Numbered from the stretch's first letter, positions 9,188 to 16,566 are shown. The stretch is 27,238 nucleotides of DNA from W0P28-013 sp051878315 (GCA_051878315.1 JBJEJW010000011.1:1-27238); one strand, 5' to 3'. Notes: generated by a model not told the origin, from the sequence alone. Numbers and translations are program-made.

Positions 9188-10027
9188 ATGAAATACATTG
9201 GAGCACACGTCAGCACTTCCGGCGGTGTCGAAAATGCACCGCTCAATGCGCATGCCATTGGTGCAACAGCGTTTGCGTTGTTCACCAAAAATCAACGTCA
9301 GTGGTTTGCTGCACCGCTCACCGACGAATCGGTAGCCTTGTTTAAAGCACGATGCGCTGAGTTTGGCTATACGGCCAAACAGATTTTGCCACACGATAGT
9401 TATCTGATCAATTTGGGCTCGCCCGATAGCGAAAGCCTCGAAAAATCGCGCAAATCGTTTATCGACGAAATGAAACGGTGTGAACAACTTGGGCTCGATC
9501 GACTCAATTTTCACCCCGGAAGCCATTTGAATAAAATGTCGGAGGACGACTGCCTGAAACGCATTGCCGAATCGATAAATTTGGCGTTGAACGCTACTGC
9601 AAACGTAACGGCCGTCATCGAAAATACCGCCGGACAAGGCACTAATGTCGGATTTCGGTTCGAGCACTTGCGGCGCATTATCGATATGGTGGACGACAAA
9701 ACGCGTGTCGGTGTCTGCATCGATACGGCGCATACGTTTGCCGCCGGTTACGATATATCGACGCAGGCCGGCTTTGAATTGGTCTTTCGCGAATTGGACG
9801 AAGTTGTCGGAATCGGTTATTTGCGTGGTATGCACCTAAATGATTCCAAAAAGGCATTGGCCTCGCGAGTCGATCGCCACGAATCGTTGCATGGCGGACT
9901 GATTGGTCCTACGCTATTCGAACTGATTATGCGCGATTCGCGTTTTGACGATATACCGCTTATACTTGAAACACCCGACGAAACGCGTTGGGCTGACGAA
10001 ATAGCATGGTTGGCCGGTCGCGTGTAG
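9188..10027 (+). CDS. nfo: Endonuclease IV (AP endonuclease)
   Basis: Cleaves DNA 5' to abasic sites in base excision repair using a three-zinc centre. It has 279 residues (E. coli 285). All nine metal ligands fall at the same residue numbers as in E. coli Nfo: H69 (LPHDSYL), H109 (FHPGSH), E145 (IENTAGQG), D179 and H182 (CIDTAHTFAAGYD), H216 (GMHLNDSK), D229 and H231 (SRVDRHE) and E261 (LETP). It starts at ATG 9188, 3 bases after the thioesterase, and is part of the same run. The only link visible with its envelope and metabolic neighbours is the shared transcript. Confidence 0.97.
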   Translation: MKYIGAHVSTSGGVENAPLNAHAIGATAFALFTKNQRQWFAAPLTDESVALFKARCAEFGYTAKQILPHDSYLINLGSPDSESLEKSRKSFIDEMKRCEQLGLDRLNFHPGSHLNKMSEDDCLKRIAESINLALNATANVTAVIENTAGQGTNVGFRFEHLRRIIDMVDDKTRVGVCIDTAHTFAAGYDISTQAGFELVFRELDEVVGIGYLRGMHLNDSKKALASRVDRHESLHGGLIGPTLFELIMRDSRFDDIPLILETPDETRWADEIAWLAGRV

Positions 10028-10060
10028 TGTCAATGTAGCGATAATAGTAACGAAACGACG

Positions 10061-10648
10061 ATGAAACACCAATTAAAATACATGGGAAGTCGGATTGTGC
10101 AACGCGGAACAGCGTGGATTGGCTTCTTGTTGCACCCCGACAAAGCATTTCGGTTGGCGGCCATGGCCGATGATGCCGAAAAAGTGGCATCGCATAGCGT
10201 CGCCATCGGTGTCGTGTGTTGTGGCATAGCCGAACTGATAGGGTTTGCTATTGACCACGATACCATGTGGTTTTTCCCCGTGTTGTCGGCCTTGTTGCGT
10301 ATGGCAGCTTTGTGGAGTGCATGGTGGTTGTCGGTGCGGGGAATAGTGCCGTTGGTACGCTATTATCCGCATGTAGAGCTGACACAACGCGACGGTCATC
10401 TGCTCGTTTCCTATGGCATGATTACCGTTTTTGCCACCGATTGCATATTGTCATTTATGCCTATCTCGTTTTTGTATGTGTTGGCGTTTGGCAATATATT
10501 TGTGTTGCATAGTGGTGTTACAGCCTATGTCGATGCCGACGACGCCAAAGTCGGACAATTGACAATCGCATTATCTGCTTGGTTGTGCGTGCTGCCGTGT
10601 GTGGTGGAATATGTGCTGAAAATGTTGCTCCCAAATGCACCGTTGTAA
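10061..10648 (+). CDS. Polytopic membrane protein, possibly Yip1 family
   Basis: A 195-residue protein with about five hydrophobic segments (approximately 47-64, 70-92, 118-138, 139-160 and 168-190). The N-terminus reads IGFLLHPDKAFRLAA, which recalls the opening of bacterial Yip1/DUF1282-type membrane proteins (a short helix with P-x-x-x-F before the first membrane span). The remainder shows no conserved catalytic residue. Function unknown. It is the last gene of the plus-strand run and its final codons overlap a hairpin terminator. Confidence 0.55.
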   Translation: MKHQLKYMGSRIVQRGTAWIGFLLHPDKAFRLAAMADDAEKVASHSVAIGVVCCGIAELIGFAIDHDTMWFFPVLSALLRMAALWSAWWLSVRGIVPLVRYYPHVELTQRDGHLLVSYGMITVFATDCILSFMPISFLYVLAFGNIFVLHSGVTAYVDADDAKVGQLTIALSAWLCVLPCVVEYVLKMLLPNAPL

Positions 10649-10658
10649 CATTTTTTTT
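10619..10658 (+). terminator. Possible rho-independent terminator ending the 4266-10648 run
   Basis: AAAATGTT (10619-10626) pairs with AACATTTT (10647-10654) around a 20-base loop and runs straight into eight T residues. The stem is AT-rich, so strength is uncertain, but its place at the gene end and before the next promoter fits. Confidence 0.5.
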
Positions 10659-10668
10659 GCATCGTTTG

Positions 10669-10699
10669 TTGCGTGATTCAGGAAAAAGACGTACATTTG
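10669..10699 (+). promoter_or_regulatory. Bacteroidetes-type promoter of the FKBP-barrel pair
   Basis: TTG at 10669-10671 and TACATTTG at 10692-10699 are 20 bases apart, and the ATG of the next gene is at 10722. This fits the TTTG/TTG-N19/20-TAnnTTTG pattern. Confidence 0.65.
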
Positions 10700-10721
10700 C
10701 AAATATTTTTCTCATACGTAG

Positions 10722-11189
10722 ATGAAGAAATTTATCCCGATATTTCTCTTGTGCATCGCTGTTTGCGGTTGCCAAAACGATTTTCGCGTTTGGCGCGATG
10801 TGAATGCCGATGTCATGGCGACGGTTCAAAGCGACACCGCCTACAAATCCACACCGTCAGGCGTGTTGTATAAGGTGGTTTATCCGGTTTATCATACGGG
10901 TTATGTGCCAAAACCGGATTCGTATGTGCTGGTCAACTATACAGGAATGCTCATCGATGGTACCGTGTTCGAAGTACAAGACTCGGCGTTATTGCAGGTG
11001 TCCGATCTGATAACAGGTTGGCAGGAAGCCCTCTGTATGATGACCGATGGCGAAAAATGGCATCTTTATGTGCCTTACGATTTGGGTTATGGAGCCGACG
11101 GATTGAAATTGGCCAATGGCAATTTCGCCATACCGCCCTATTCGACGTTGATTTTTGACTTGGAATTGTTAATGGTAGCCAATAATTGA
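10722..11189 (+). CDS. FKBP-type peptidyl-prolyl cis-trans isomerase lipoprotein
   Basis: A 155-residue protein with a lipoprotein signal (MKKFIPIFLLCIAVCGC, modified Cys at 17), so it should be anchored in the envelope. Residues about 60-153 carry the FKBP core: YVLVNYTGMLIDGTVFEVQDS, then GWQEALCMMTDGEKWHLYVPYDLGYG and a closing PPYSTLIFDLELL. All are typical of the family. Some active-site aromatic positions differ from classical FKBPs (DLITGWQEAL in place of QVIPGWQEGL), so chaperone rather than strong isomerase activity is possible. It is probably co-transcribed with the barrel protein 51 bases downstream. Confidence 0.88.
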   Translation: MKKFIPIFLLCIAVCGCQNDFRVWRDVNADVMATVQSDTAYKSTPSGVLYKVVYPVYHTGYVPKPDSYVLVNYTGMLIDGTVFEVQDSALLQVSDLITGWQEALCMMTDGEKWHLYVPYDLGYGADGLKLANGNFAIPPYSTLIFDLELLMVANN

Positions 11190-11240
11190 ATGCGCCCTAT
11201 ATCGCTTTCGGGAGAAGACAACGAACAGAAACATTGAAAC

Positions 11241-11924
11241 ATGAACAAACGCTTATTGTTAATACTGATTGCAGGATGTTGCATGGCCACTGCGGCAGCG
11301 CAACGTTTGGGTGGCATTGTCAGTTATCAACTGACACAAGGCGTACAGACTACAACCGATCATCTTGTCAACTTTAACGCTACACCGGGTTCAGGCTTTG
11401 CAGTCGGGGTGTTGTTCGATTGGGACATCACCAATCGCTGGGGTTTAGAGGCGGCTGTTACCTACAATTTGCGCACATCGAACTACAATCTGCACTACTT
11501 GTCCGACACGACGACACGTTTCAAACGACAACTCTACTTTCTTAATATTCCGGTGCATGCGTATGTCAATTTCCCATTTCTCAAATGGACGTTGGCACTC
11601 TATTTTGGCCCTTCGTTCAACGTCGGTCTGCATGGCAAAGATATGGCGTGGGAAAATACGGCGTGGCAAAAGCCCGTGATGCTTGAAGAAGAAGATATTT
11701 ATGGCGACGACGGGCGACTTTATCGCTTCGAAATCGGTGCCGAAATCGGTCTAAATGCCAAATATCGCAATTTCATTTGGTCGGTGGGCTATCATCACGG
11801 GTTCAACAATTTGGACAAAAACAACTATCAGTGGACATTGGATTTGCCGGCCGGTACGACAACATACGTAACGATGGGCGAAATTAAAGTGTCGTTCGGT
11901 TATTTGTTCGATTTGAAGAAATAA
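11241..11924 (+). CDS. PorT-like outer-membrane beta-barrel protein
   Basis: A 227-residue protein with a clear signal peptide (MNKRLLLILIAGCCMATAAAQ). After it come alternating amphipathic strands with frequent aromatic and glycine residues: FAVGVLFDWDITNRWGLEAAVTY, QLYFLNIPVHAYVNF and WTLALYFGPSFNVGL. It ends in a strand GEIKVSFGYLFDLKK. This is the pattern of the eight-stranded PorT/OmpW-like barrels common in Bacteroidetes. No enzymatic motif is seen. It is likely in the outer membrane, with unknown cargo or role. Gene order suggests shared expression with the FKBP lipoprotein upstream. Confidence 0.8.
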   Translation: MNKRLLLILIAGCCMATAAAQRLGGIVSYQLTQGVQTTTDHLVNFNATPGSGFAVGVLFDWDITNRWGLEAAVTYNLRTSNYNLHYLSDTTTRFKRQLYFLNIPVHAYVNFPFLKWTLALYFGPSFNVGLHGKDMAWENTAWQKPVMLEEEDIYGDDGRLYRFEIGAEIGLNAKYRNFIWSVGYHHGFNNLDKNNYQWTLDLPAGTTTYVTMGEIKVSFGYLFDLKK

Positions 11925-11959
11925 AACAACGGTTTAGCGATTGTTGGTTTTGTAGTGGT

Positions 11960-11997
11960 CGAAGTATCCCTTTTTGGGGAAACTTCGCCTGTTTTTT
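11960..11997 (+). terminator. Rho-independent terminator between convergent genes
   Basis: CGAAGT (11960-11965) pairs with ACTTCG (11982-11987), with an inner TCCC/GGGA stem and one A-A mismatch. It is followed by CCTGTTTTTT. It lies between the barrel gene and the flippase gene on the opposite strand. Confidence 0.75.
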
Positions 11998-13516
11998 ATG
12001 CGTGTGGTCTGTGTAAGATGGTTGTTATCAGCTGTCTAATTTCTGCCGATATGTTCCATTTGTAAACACACCATACGCCAAACAGACCGATTAATGCTGT
12101 GCAAATCACTGCTTCGGCGCACTGCAACCATAGATTGTCGCCAATGGCAGGGTAGAGGTGTCGTATGCCAAAACGGCATATTGCATCTAACGCAAACATG
12201 AGGATTATAATGAGCAACACTTTGATTTGCTGCCACGAAAATGGAGTTGTCTTTACGGTGAATCGTACCACAATCAGTAGGGCAATGTAATAAAATAAAT
12301 ACGCAAAGAGGGTGGCCATGGCGGCACCATCAATGCCCCAAAGTGGAATCAGACGATTGTTGAAAAAAATGGCTAATGCCGTTTGCAGAAATGCAAAGAT
12401 CAACGAAAAATAGTAGTAACGCGAATAACTCAACACCGATGTGCCAATGCTCAAGGTCGAATTGATGAGTTTCGATATGCCCAAAATCAGTACGACATTT
12501 TTGGCGGTAGCGTAATGCGTTCCATTAGGCAGTAATGCAAAAAACAAATCGATGTTGCTCCAAATGACAAAAAACAAGAAAGCCCCGACCACAAGTTGGT
12601 GTAACGACACATTTTGACACAAACGATTGGCACCGGCAGTGTCGTTGTCTTTGACAGCTTGCGATAATTGCGGTTGTGCAATAGCGCCTAATGAGCGGTA
12701 TGGAATGTCGATAATGGTGGCGATGTAGGTGGCAATGGCAAACACACCGGTAAAAGCCAAACCTTGTTGCGCGCTGATAAAAAACGTACTAATCACCGGC
12801 GTTACAGCGGTGGCGCATGCCGAGGTCAACACAAAGGCTGTATAGAGCAGATAGTCGCGTCGGAGCGTTGGCGTAATGTGTTGCGTGTCGGGACGTAACG
12901 AGATACGGTGGAGCGAACACAGATATACGAGGTTGATAACGGTGGCAATGCCGTACACGCTACAGAACATGATGACAAAACCGTTGAGCGTCAGCACGTT
13001 GAATGCGTAAAGCAGATATGCGGCAAGGGCAAGTATGCGCACTATGACTTCGCGCGTGATTTTGGGTACTACAATGCGCATCAGCACGTTGGCGTTCGAT
13101 TCGAATATGGCCATGTAGAGCATAAAAAAGGCCAACGGCAACACGGCGTAATAGTATTCGACAAAAAGTGGCGATTTCTCGGCAAAAGCGGCTTCGATAG
13201 GTGTACGCAGTGCTATATAGAGCGCCCCGAAGAACACGAAACCGATGAGTGGCACAAGCAGTGTCCAAAAGAAGAAACCATGGTCGCCATGCGCTTCGTC
13301 TTTGAAATACGGGTAATAGCGTACTATCGACGAACTTGTACCAAGTTGTGCCAATGCCACCAATAGTGTAGCCGCATCTACCAATACGCGTGTCAAGCCG
13401 ATTTCTTCTGCCGTCAGAAAACGGGTCAGCACAAAAAATGTGGTAACAAAACCGATGGCGACACCCACGTAATTGGCTATGGTGCCTTTGATGCTTTGTC
13501 GAATAATGACTCCCAA
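11996..13516 (-). CDS. Polysaccharide/lipopolysaccharide flippase (Wzx-like, MATE/MOP superfamily)
   Basis: An integral membrane protein of about 506 residues and 12-14 predicted helices, of the Bacteroidetes lipopolysaccharide biosynthesis protein (polysaccharide flippase) type. It should move lipid-linked glycans across the inner membrane. The N-terminus GVIIRQSIKGTIANYVGVAIG matches the usual family opening (MG(I/V)..RQS.k.ti..Y.Gv). For that reason I place the start at a TTG at 13516, 22 bases after the trxB stop. A TTG at 13561 would give 15 more residues overlapping trxB by 23 bases and is less likely. No glycosyltransferases lie nearby, so the glycan is unknown. Confidence 0.85.
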   Translation of the reverse strand: MGVIIRQSIKGTIANYVGVAIGFVTTFFVLTRFLTAEEIGLTRVLVDAATLLVALAQLGTSSSIVRYYPYFKDEAHGDHGFFFWTLLVPLIGFVFFGALYIALRTPIEAAFAEKSPLFVEYYYAVLPLAFFMLYMAIFESNANVLMRIVVPKITREVIVRILALAAYLLYAFNVLTLNGFVIMFCSVYGIATVINLVYLCSLHRISLRPDTQHITPTLRRDYLLYTAFVLTSACATAVTPVISTFFISAQQGLAFTGVFAIATYIATIIDIPYRSLGAIAQPQLSQAVKDNDTAGANRLCQNVSLHQLVVGAFLFFVIWSNIDLFFALLPNGTHYATAKNVVLILGISKLINSTLSIGTSVLSYSRYYYFSLIFAFLQTALAIFFNNRLIPLWGIDGAAMATLFAYLFYYIALLIVVRFTVKTTPFSWQQIKVLLIIILMFALDAICRFGIRHLYPAIGDNLWLQCAEAVICTALIGLFGVWCVYKWNISAEIRQLITTILHRPHA

Positions 13517-13538
13517 AATGCGTTTGATTGCTTGGTGA

Positions 13539-14486
13539 TTATTGCTTTGAATGCTCGGCAATGAAACGTTCGGCTTCCATGGCCGCTTTGCAACCGCTGC
13601 CGGCTGCCACCACTGCCTGACGGTAATGTGGGTCGGCTACATCGCCTGCGGCAAATACACCGGGAATGTTGGTACAAGGGCTTTCGGCAGGGAACGTCTT
13701 GATGTAACCGGCTTCGTCGGTGGTTACATAACGGCTGAATAATTCCGAGTTCGGATGATGGCCGATAGCAAGGAAAAAACCGTCAATTTTGATTTCGACA
13801 ATCTCTTCGTCGGGTGCGCCTTTACGCTTGATCAAACGTGCACCTTCTACATAGTTGTCGCCCAACAGCCCAAGGGTGTTGTGTTCGAACAGCACTTCGA
13901 TGTTTGGAGTGCGTAGCACGCGCTCTTGCATTATTTTCGACGCGCGCAGGAATGGCTTGCGTACTATCAGATAGACTTTCTCACACAAACCGGCCAAATA
14001 TGTGGCTTCTTCGCAGGCCGTATCGCCCCCGCCGACTACAGCCACGCGTTTTTTGCGGTAGAAAAAACCGTCGCATGTGGCACAAGCCGATACGCCTTTG
14101 CCGGCAAATTTTTGTTCGTCGGGCAGACCGAGATATTTGGCCGATGCGCCCGTTGCAATGATAACGGTGTCGGCTTCGATAGTGCTGTTGTCGTCAATCA
14201 CTACTCGGTGCGGATGCCCCGAAAAATCGACCGCAGTAACGACACCGAAACGAATATCGGCACCAAAACGTTCGGCTTGCGCACGAAAATCACTCATCAT
14301 CACGTTGGCATCAACACCCTCGGGATAGCCGGGAAAATTTTCGATGTCGGTAGTTTGCGTGAGTTGGCCGCCGGGTTGCATACCTTCGTATAAAACGGGC
14401 GATAAATTGGCGCGACCGGCATAAATAGCGGCTGTGTAACCGGCTGGCCCTGAGCCGATTATTAGACATTTAACGTGTTCTTGCAT
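13539..14486 (-). CDS. trxB: Thioredoxin-disulfide reductase
   Basis: FAD-dependent NADPH:thioredoxin reductase of 315 residues, the usual low-molecular-weight length. The FAD-binding GSGPAG is at 11-16 and GGQL at 39-42. The redox-active CATC (C135, C138) is followed by DG, the NADPH-binding VGGGDTA is at about 151-157, and the closing FAD motif GVFAAGDVAD is near 275-285. It keeps thioredoxin reduced in the cytoplasm. An upstream in-frame ATG at 14507 lies inside the -7 promoter box (14505-14512), so translation must start at the ATG at 14486, about a dozen bases after the expected transcription start. Confidence 0.96.
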   Translation of the reverse strand: MQEHVKCLIIGSGPAGYTAAIYAGRANLSPVLYEGMQPGGQLTQTTDIENFPGYPEGVDANVMMSDFRAQAERFGADIRFGVVTAVDFSGHPHRVVIDDNSTIEADTVIIATGASAKYLGLPDEQKFAGKGVSACATCDGFFYRKKRVAVVGGGDTACEEATYLAGLCEKVYLIVRKPFLRASKIMQERVLRTPNIEVLFEHNTLGLLGDNYVEGARLIKRKGAPDEEIVEIKIDGFFLAIGHHPNSELFSRYVTTDEAGYIKTFPAESPCTNIPGVFAAGDVADPHYRQAVVAAGSGCKAAMEAERFIAEHSKQ

Positions 14487-14504
14487 ATCGTGGAAATTTT
14501 TCCG

Positions 14505-14535
14505 CAAATTTAAGCAAATAATCCGAAATTCCCAA
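14505..14535 (-). promoter_or_regulatory. Bacteroidetes-type promoter of trxB
   Basis: On the minus strand TTG (14535-14533) and TAAATTTG (14512-14505) are 20 bases apart. The position rules out an upstream in-frame ATG at 14507 and fixes the trxB start at 14486. Confidence 0.6.
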
Positions 14536-14610
14536 TTATCGGATGAAATTATATCCGTAGAGTGAAAATTTTGCCCTTAAAAAGTTATAGAATCGAGATG
14601 TAAGAATATC

Positions 14611-14785
14611 GATTTTAGATTTATCCCTAACTCCCCTAAAGGAGACTTATAGTCCTCTCCCCCCTTTAGGGGGAGTCGGAGGGGGTAGGAGAGAACGCCC
14701 AAAATACGAAATTTACGCAAATAACGCAAAACAACCTTAAACTTTGCAACTTTTTTATACATTCCCGCTTTGTACTTTGCACGAT
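14611..14785. repeat. Palindrome-rich intergenic repeat, copy A
   Basis: This stretch has GATTTTAGAT (14611-14620), then TATCCCTAACTCCCCTAAAG (14622-14641) and nested palindromes such as CTCCCCCCTTTAGGGGGAG (14664-14682). It ends with CTTAAACTTTG and TTTGCAC. The same building blocks recur at 17287-17510 (copy B), with GATTTTAGAT and CTTAAACTTTG in the same orientation. The CCCCTAAAGGGG part is also found there as the reverse complement. It looks like a dispersed, non-coding, MITE-like or REP-like element. No protein is encoded in 14508-14790. Confidence 0.55.
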
Positions 14786-14799
14786 TTGTACTATCTTTG
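14769..14799 (+). promoter_or_regulatory. Strong Bacteroidetes-type promoter of the structured RNA and small secreted-protein cassette
   Basis: TTTG at 14769-14772, 19 bases, then TATCTTTG at 14792-14799: a full match to the consensus. Transcription would start near 14806. That leaves about 270 untranslated bases before the first recognisable gene at 15077. Confidence 0.7.
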
Positions 14800-14805
14800 C
14801 AACGT

Positions 14806-15076
14806 AATAAACACAAACAAACAACAAAAAATATTTTTGCCTATGGAATAGAAGCACGAGTAACTTCGTGTGCGCATCTTGAAACAGACATATTGAAAAT
14901 AGCGTTATAAGCCATAACTTGATTACTTGAAACCTGAACAATTTCGATAATCACTCGAGTCAAAGCTCATTAGCGCTCACGCGAAAGCGTGGGCTTTTTG
15001 ACATTTATTTGAGTGATGAGGTAGTTCAGGACCACAAGTAATCAAATGAGATTTGTAAAAGCACCACGCTCTTTTT
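14806..15076 (+). ncRNA. Structured non-coding RNA or long leader of unknown type
   Basis: No gene is seen in this stretch, but it is rich in pairing. GCACGA/TCGTGTGC (14853-14872) forms a small hairpin. TTGATTACTTG (14919-14929) pairs with CAAGTAATCAA (15035-15045). CCTGAAC (14933-14939) pairs with GTTCAGG (15024-15030), and TCACTC with GAGTGA closer in. The apex is a GC-rich GAAA hairpin plus T-run, a perfect terminator shape. GTGTGCGCAT (14868-14877) can also pair with bases 15077-15086, which include the next start codon. The RNA could be a short transcript of about 190 bases ending at the terminator, or an attenuating leader. It matches no RNA family I can name. Confidence 0.45.
14975..14999 (+). 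terminator. Rho-independent terminator or attenuator inside the structured region
   Basis: GCTCACGC (14975-14982) pairs with GCGTGGGC (14987-14994) over a GAAA loop, with one G-T pair, and is followed by five T residues. It sits about 190 bases after the predicted transcription start and 78 bases before the next gene. Confidence 0.75.
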
Positions 15077-15445
15077 ATGCGCATACATACACAACTAAAG
15101 GTGCAATTAACGGAAACATTGCCTATTCGTTTGAAATCGGTGGAAAATCTGGATTTTACGGTCAGAGAGTATAAGGAGCGTTTGATTGCAAAAGTATTGA
15201 AAACAAACAGTTCCGATGTGTTGATCGGTACGTTGGTTGAGGTAACTACCAATGCCGATGGCTTCTTGGTTATGACTGTTACCGGTTATCCGGCTAAATA
15301 TGTCAATTTCCGTTCTGCCACTGAGGCCGACCAATGGAAAGTAAATACGTTGAGTTCGTTAAATGGTGAAACAAGAGTGCTAATGAACATTGAAGCCGAA
15401 CAAGTAGCACCTATCTATACATTAAAACACGAAAAGGAGAAATAA
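15077..15445 (+). CDS. Small protein of unknown function
   Basis: A 122-residue protein that I do not recognise. No signal peptide or membrane helix is seen from the ATG at 15077. An in-frame stop 21 bases upstream excludes a longer start. The sequence is predicted to be mostly beta strand (LIGTLVEVTTNADGFLVMTV, TRVLMNIEAEQVAPIYTL) and ends in a charged EKEK tail. It sits between a structured leader and a barrel gene that starts 3 bases after its stop, so the two are probably co-translated. A strong AAGGAG inside its last codons (15435-15440) serves the next gene. The start codon lies within a possible 10-bp stem with bases 14868-14877. Confidence 0.6.
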   Translation: MRIHTQLKVQLTETLPIRLKSVENLDFTVREYKERLIAKVLKTNSSDVLIGTLVEVTTNADGFLVMTVTGYPAKYVNFRSATEADQWKVNTLSSLNGETRVLMNIEAEQVAPIYTLKHEKEK

Positions 15446-15448
15446 ACA

Positions 15449-16075
15449 ATGAAAAAATGTTGGTTTATTGTACTGCTGTGTGCAGTTGTAACAAGTGGTT
15501 TTGCGCAACGCTATGCTTCTACAGGATTGCGTACAAGTTCAATCTTGGAGAAATCGACACCGGCATATTTGGGCTCGGTGGAAATGAGCGGCTCGTTTGG
15601 CATACACCATGGTGGCTTCCAAGTATTAACTTCCCATGGTACACAATTTAATCCACACTTTTATTTAGGTGGTGGTGTAGGTGTTTTTGGACTATTCCCG
15701 TATCATTATAAATTCGATGGTGGCAATATGTATGGTTATACATCAATATGTGTACCCATTTTTGTGGATGTCCGTCCATCGTTTGGCAGTTCTGTACCTA
15801 TGTACTTGGATTTGAAGTTTGGTGGCGCCTTTGGATCAAAACTTGGCGCTTATCTTGATTTGTCGTACGGTTTCATGGTGATGAACAAAAGGAATGCGGC
15901 CATGAGTGTATTCTTCGGCTATCAGTTGGCTCCGGCAGCCGGTAGAACCATAAAAGACGGCGGTAAAAATTTTTATGGTCAAATATCAACTGAAACGGTG
16001 GAGTATAACTATTCCAATTCCATACGTTTGGGGCTCGCCGTCTATTTTGGCAAAGGGGTTAATAAACTGAAGTGA
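15449..16075 (+). CDS. Small outer-membrane beta-barrel protein
   Basis: A 208-residue protein with a signal peptide (MKKCWFIVLLCAVVTSGFAQ). It continues with glycine- and aromatic-rich strands: NPHFYLGGGVGVFGLFPYHY, PMYLDLKFGGAFGSKLGAYL and LSYGFMVMNKRNAAMSVFFG. The C-terminal strand SIRLGLAVYFGKGVNKLK fits a barrel end. It resembles the small barrels of unknown role common in Bacteroidetes. A strong Shine-Dalgarno (AAGGAG) 9 bases upstream is unusual in this window. It lies 3 bases after the small protein gene and 23 bases before a lipoprotein gene. Confidence 0.72.
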   Translation: MKKCWFIVLLCAVVTSGFAQRYASTGLRTSSILEKSTPAYLGSVEMSGSFGIHHGGFQVLTSHGTQFNPHFYLGGGVGVFGLFPYHYKFDGGNMYGYTSICVPIFVDVRPSFGSSVPMYLDLKFGGAFGSKLGAYLDLSYGFMVMNKRNAAMSVFFGYQLAPAAGRTIKDGGKNFYGQISTETVEYNYSNSIRLGLAVYFGKGVNKLK

Positions 16076-16097
16076 TCACAATTCTATTTGGGAAACA

Positions 16098-16520
16098 ATG
16101 AAAAAGACAATTTATGTATTGACGGCTATGGTCGTGATGATGACGGCAGTAGCATGCGAACAAACATACGAAGAAGACCACAATGATTTGGCCGGTACGC
16201 AATGGGAAACCACTTTGCCCGGACGTCAGTATCCTGCAACATTGTGTTTCGACTATAAAGGCACTTGGCGACTTTTGGTTGACAATGGCGTCTCTTTTGC
16301 AAACGGAACCTTTGGCGGAGCTCAACGGAATGGATTTGATGCCGGTTCTTTTGGCTTGCATGTGGAATGGGTTGAATCCAATGCCGATTACGCTTTGTGC
16401 TCTTTGTTTGATTTTATATCCCGAGGCGACAAATACGATGGTAAATATACCACAGGTGATAATTCCCGTTTAACCGTTTTAGGATATACATGGACGTATA
16501 AAGAGAAAGTGGCACAATAA
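16098..16520 (+). CDS. Small lipoprotein of unknown function
   Basis: A 140-residue protein with a lipoprotein signal MKKTIYVLTAMVVMMTAVAC (modified Cys at 20) and an acidic EQTYEEDHNDL stretch after it. The mature part reads LAGTQWETTLPGRQYPATLCFDYKGTWRLLVDNG. This opening (GTxW, then a strand) is typical of small lipocalin-like or META-like beta domains in Bacteroidetes lipoproteins, but I cannot assign a family with confidence. It probably sits in the envelope. It is third in the cassette and is followed by a hairpin terminator. Confidence 0.65.
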   Translation: MKKTIYVLTAMVVMMTAVACEQTYEEDHNDLAGTQWETTLPGRQYPATLCFDYKGTWRLLVDNGVSFANGTFGGAQRNGFDAGSFGLHVEWVESNADYALCSLFDFISRGDKYDGKYTTGDNSRLTVLGYTWTYKEKVAQ

Positions 16521-16527
16521 TAATAGC

Positions 16528-16566
16528 AGTAGGCGTGGAGATATGCCCTTTGCGCCTACTTTATAA
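16528..16566 (+). terminator. Hairpin, probable terminator
   Basis: AGTAGGCG (16528-16535) pairs perfectly with CGCCTACT (16553-16560) around a 17-base loop, followed by TTATAAATTT. The T-run is short, so termination may be partial. A TAAATTTG box at 16564-16571 just after it could be the -7 element for the next gene, but no good -33 is seen. Confidence 0.55.

Noticed and set aside
9014..9835. 273-codon open frame on the minus strand across the thioesterase and endonuclease IV genes
   Set aside because: Overlaps two well-supported genes and has no family resemblance.
14919..15045. MITE bounded by 11-bp inverted repeats
   Set aside because: The arms are good but no target-site duplication flanks them, and the internal pairs continue like an RNA rod, so an RNA explanation is preferred.
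14868..15086. 6S RNA
   Set aside because: The layout of closing stem, open centre and long terminal stem recalls 6S RNA. However, the outer stem includes the next start codon, an internal terminator interrupts it, and I see no conserved 6S sequence, so I leave it unassigned.
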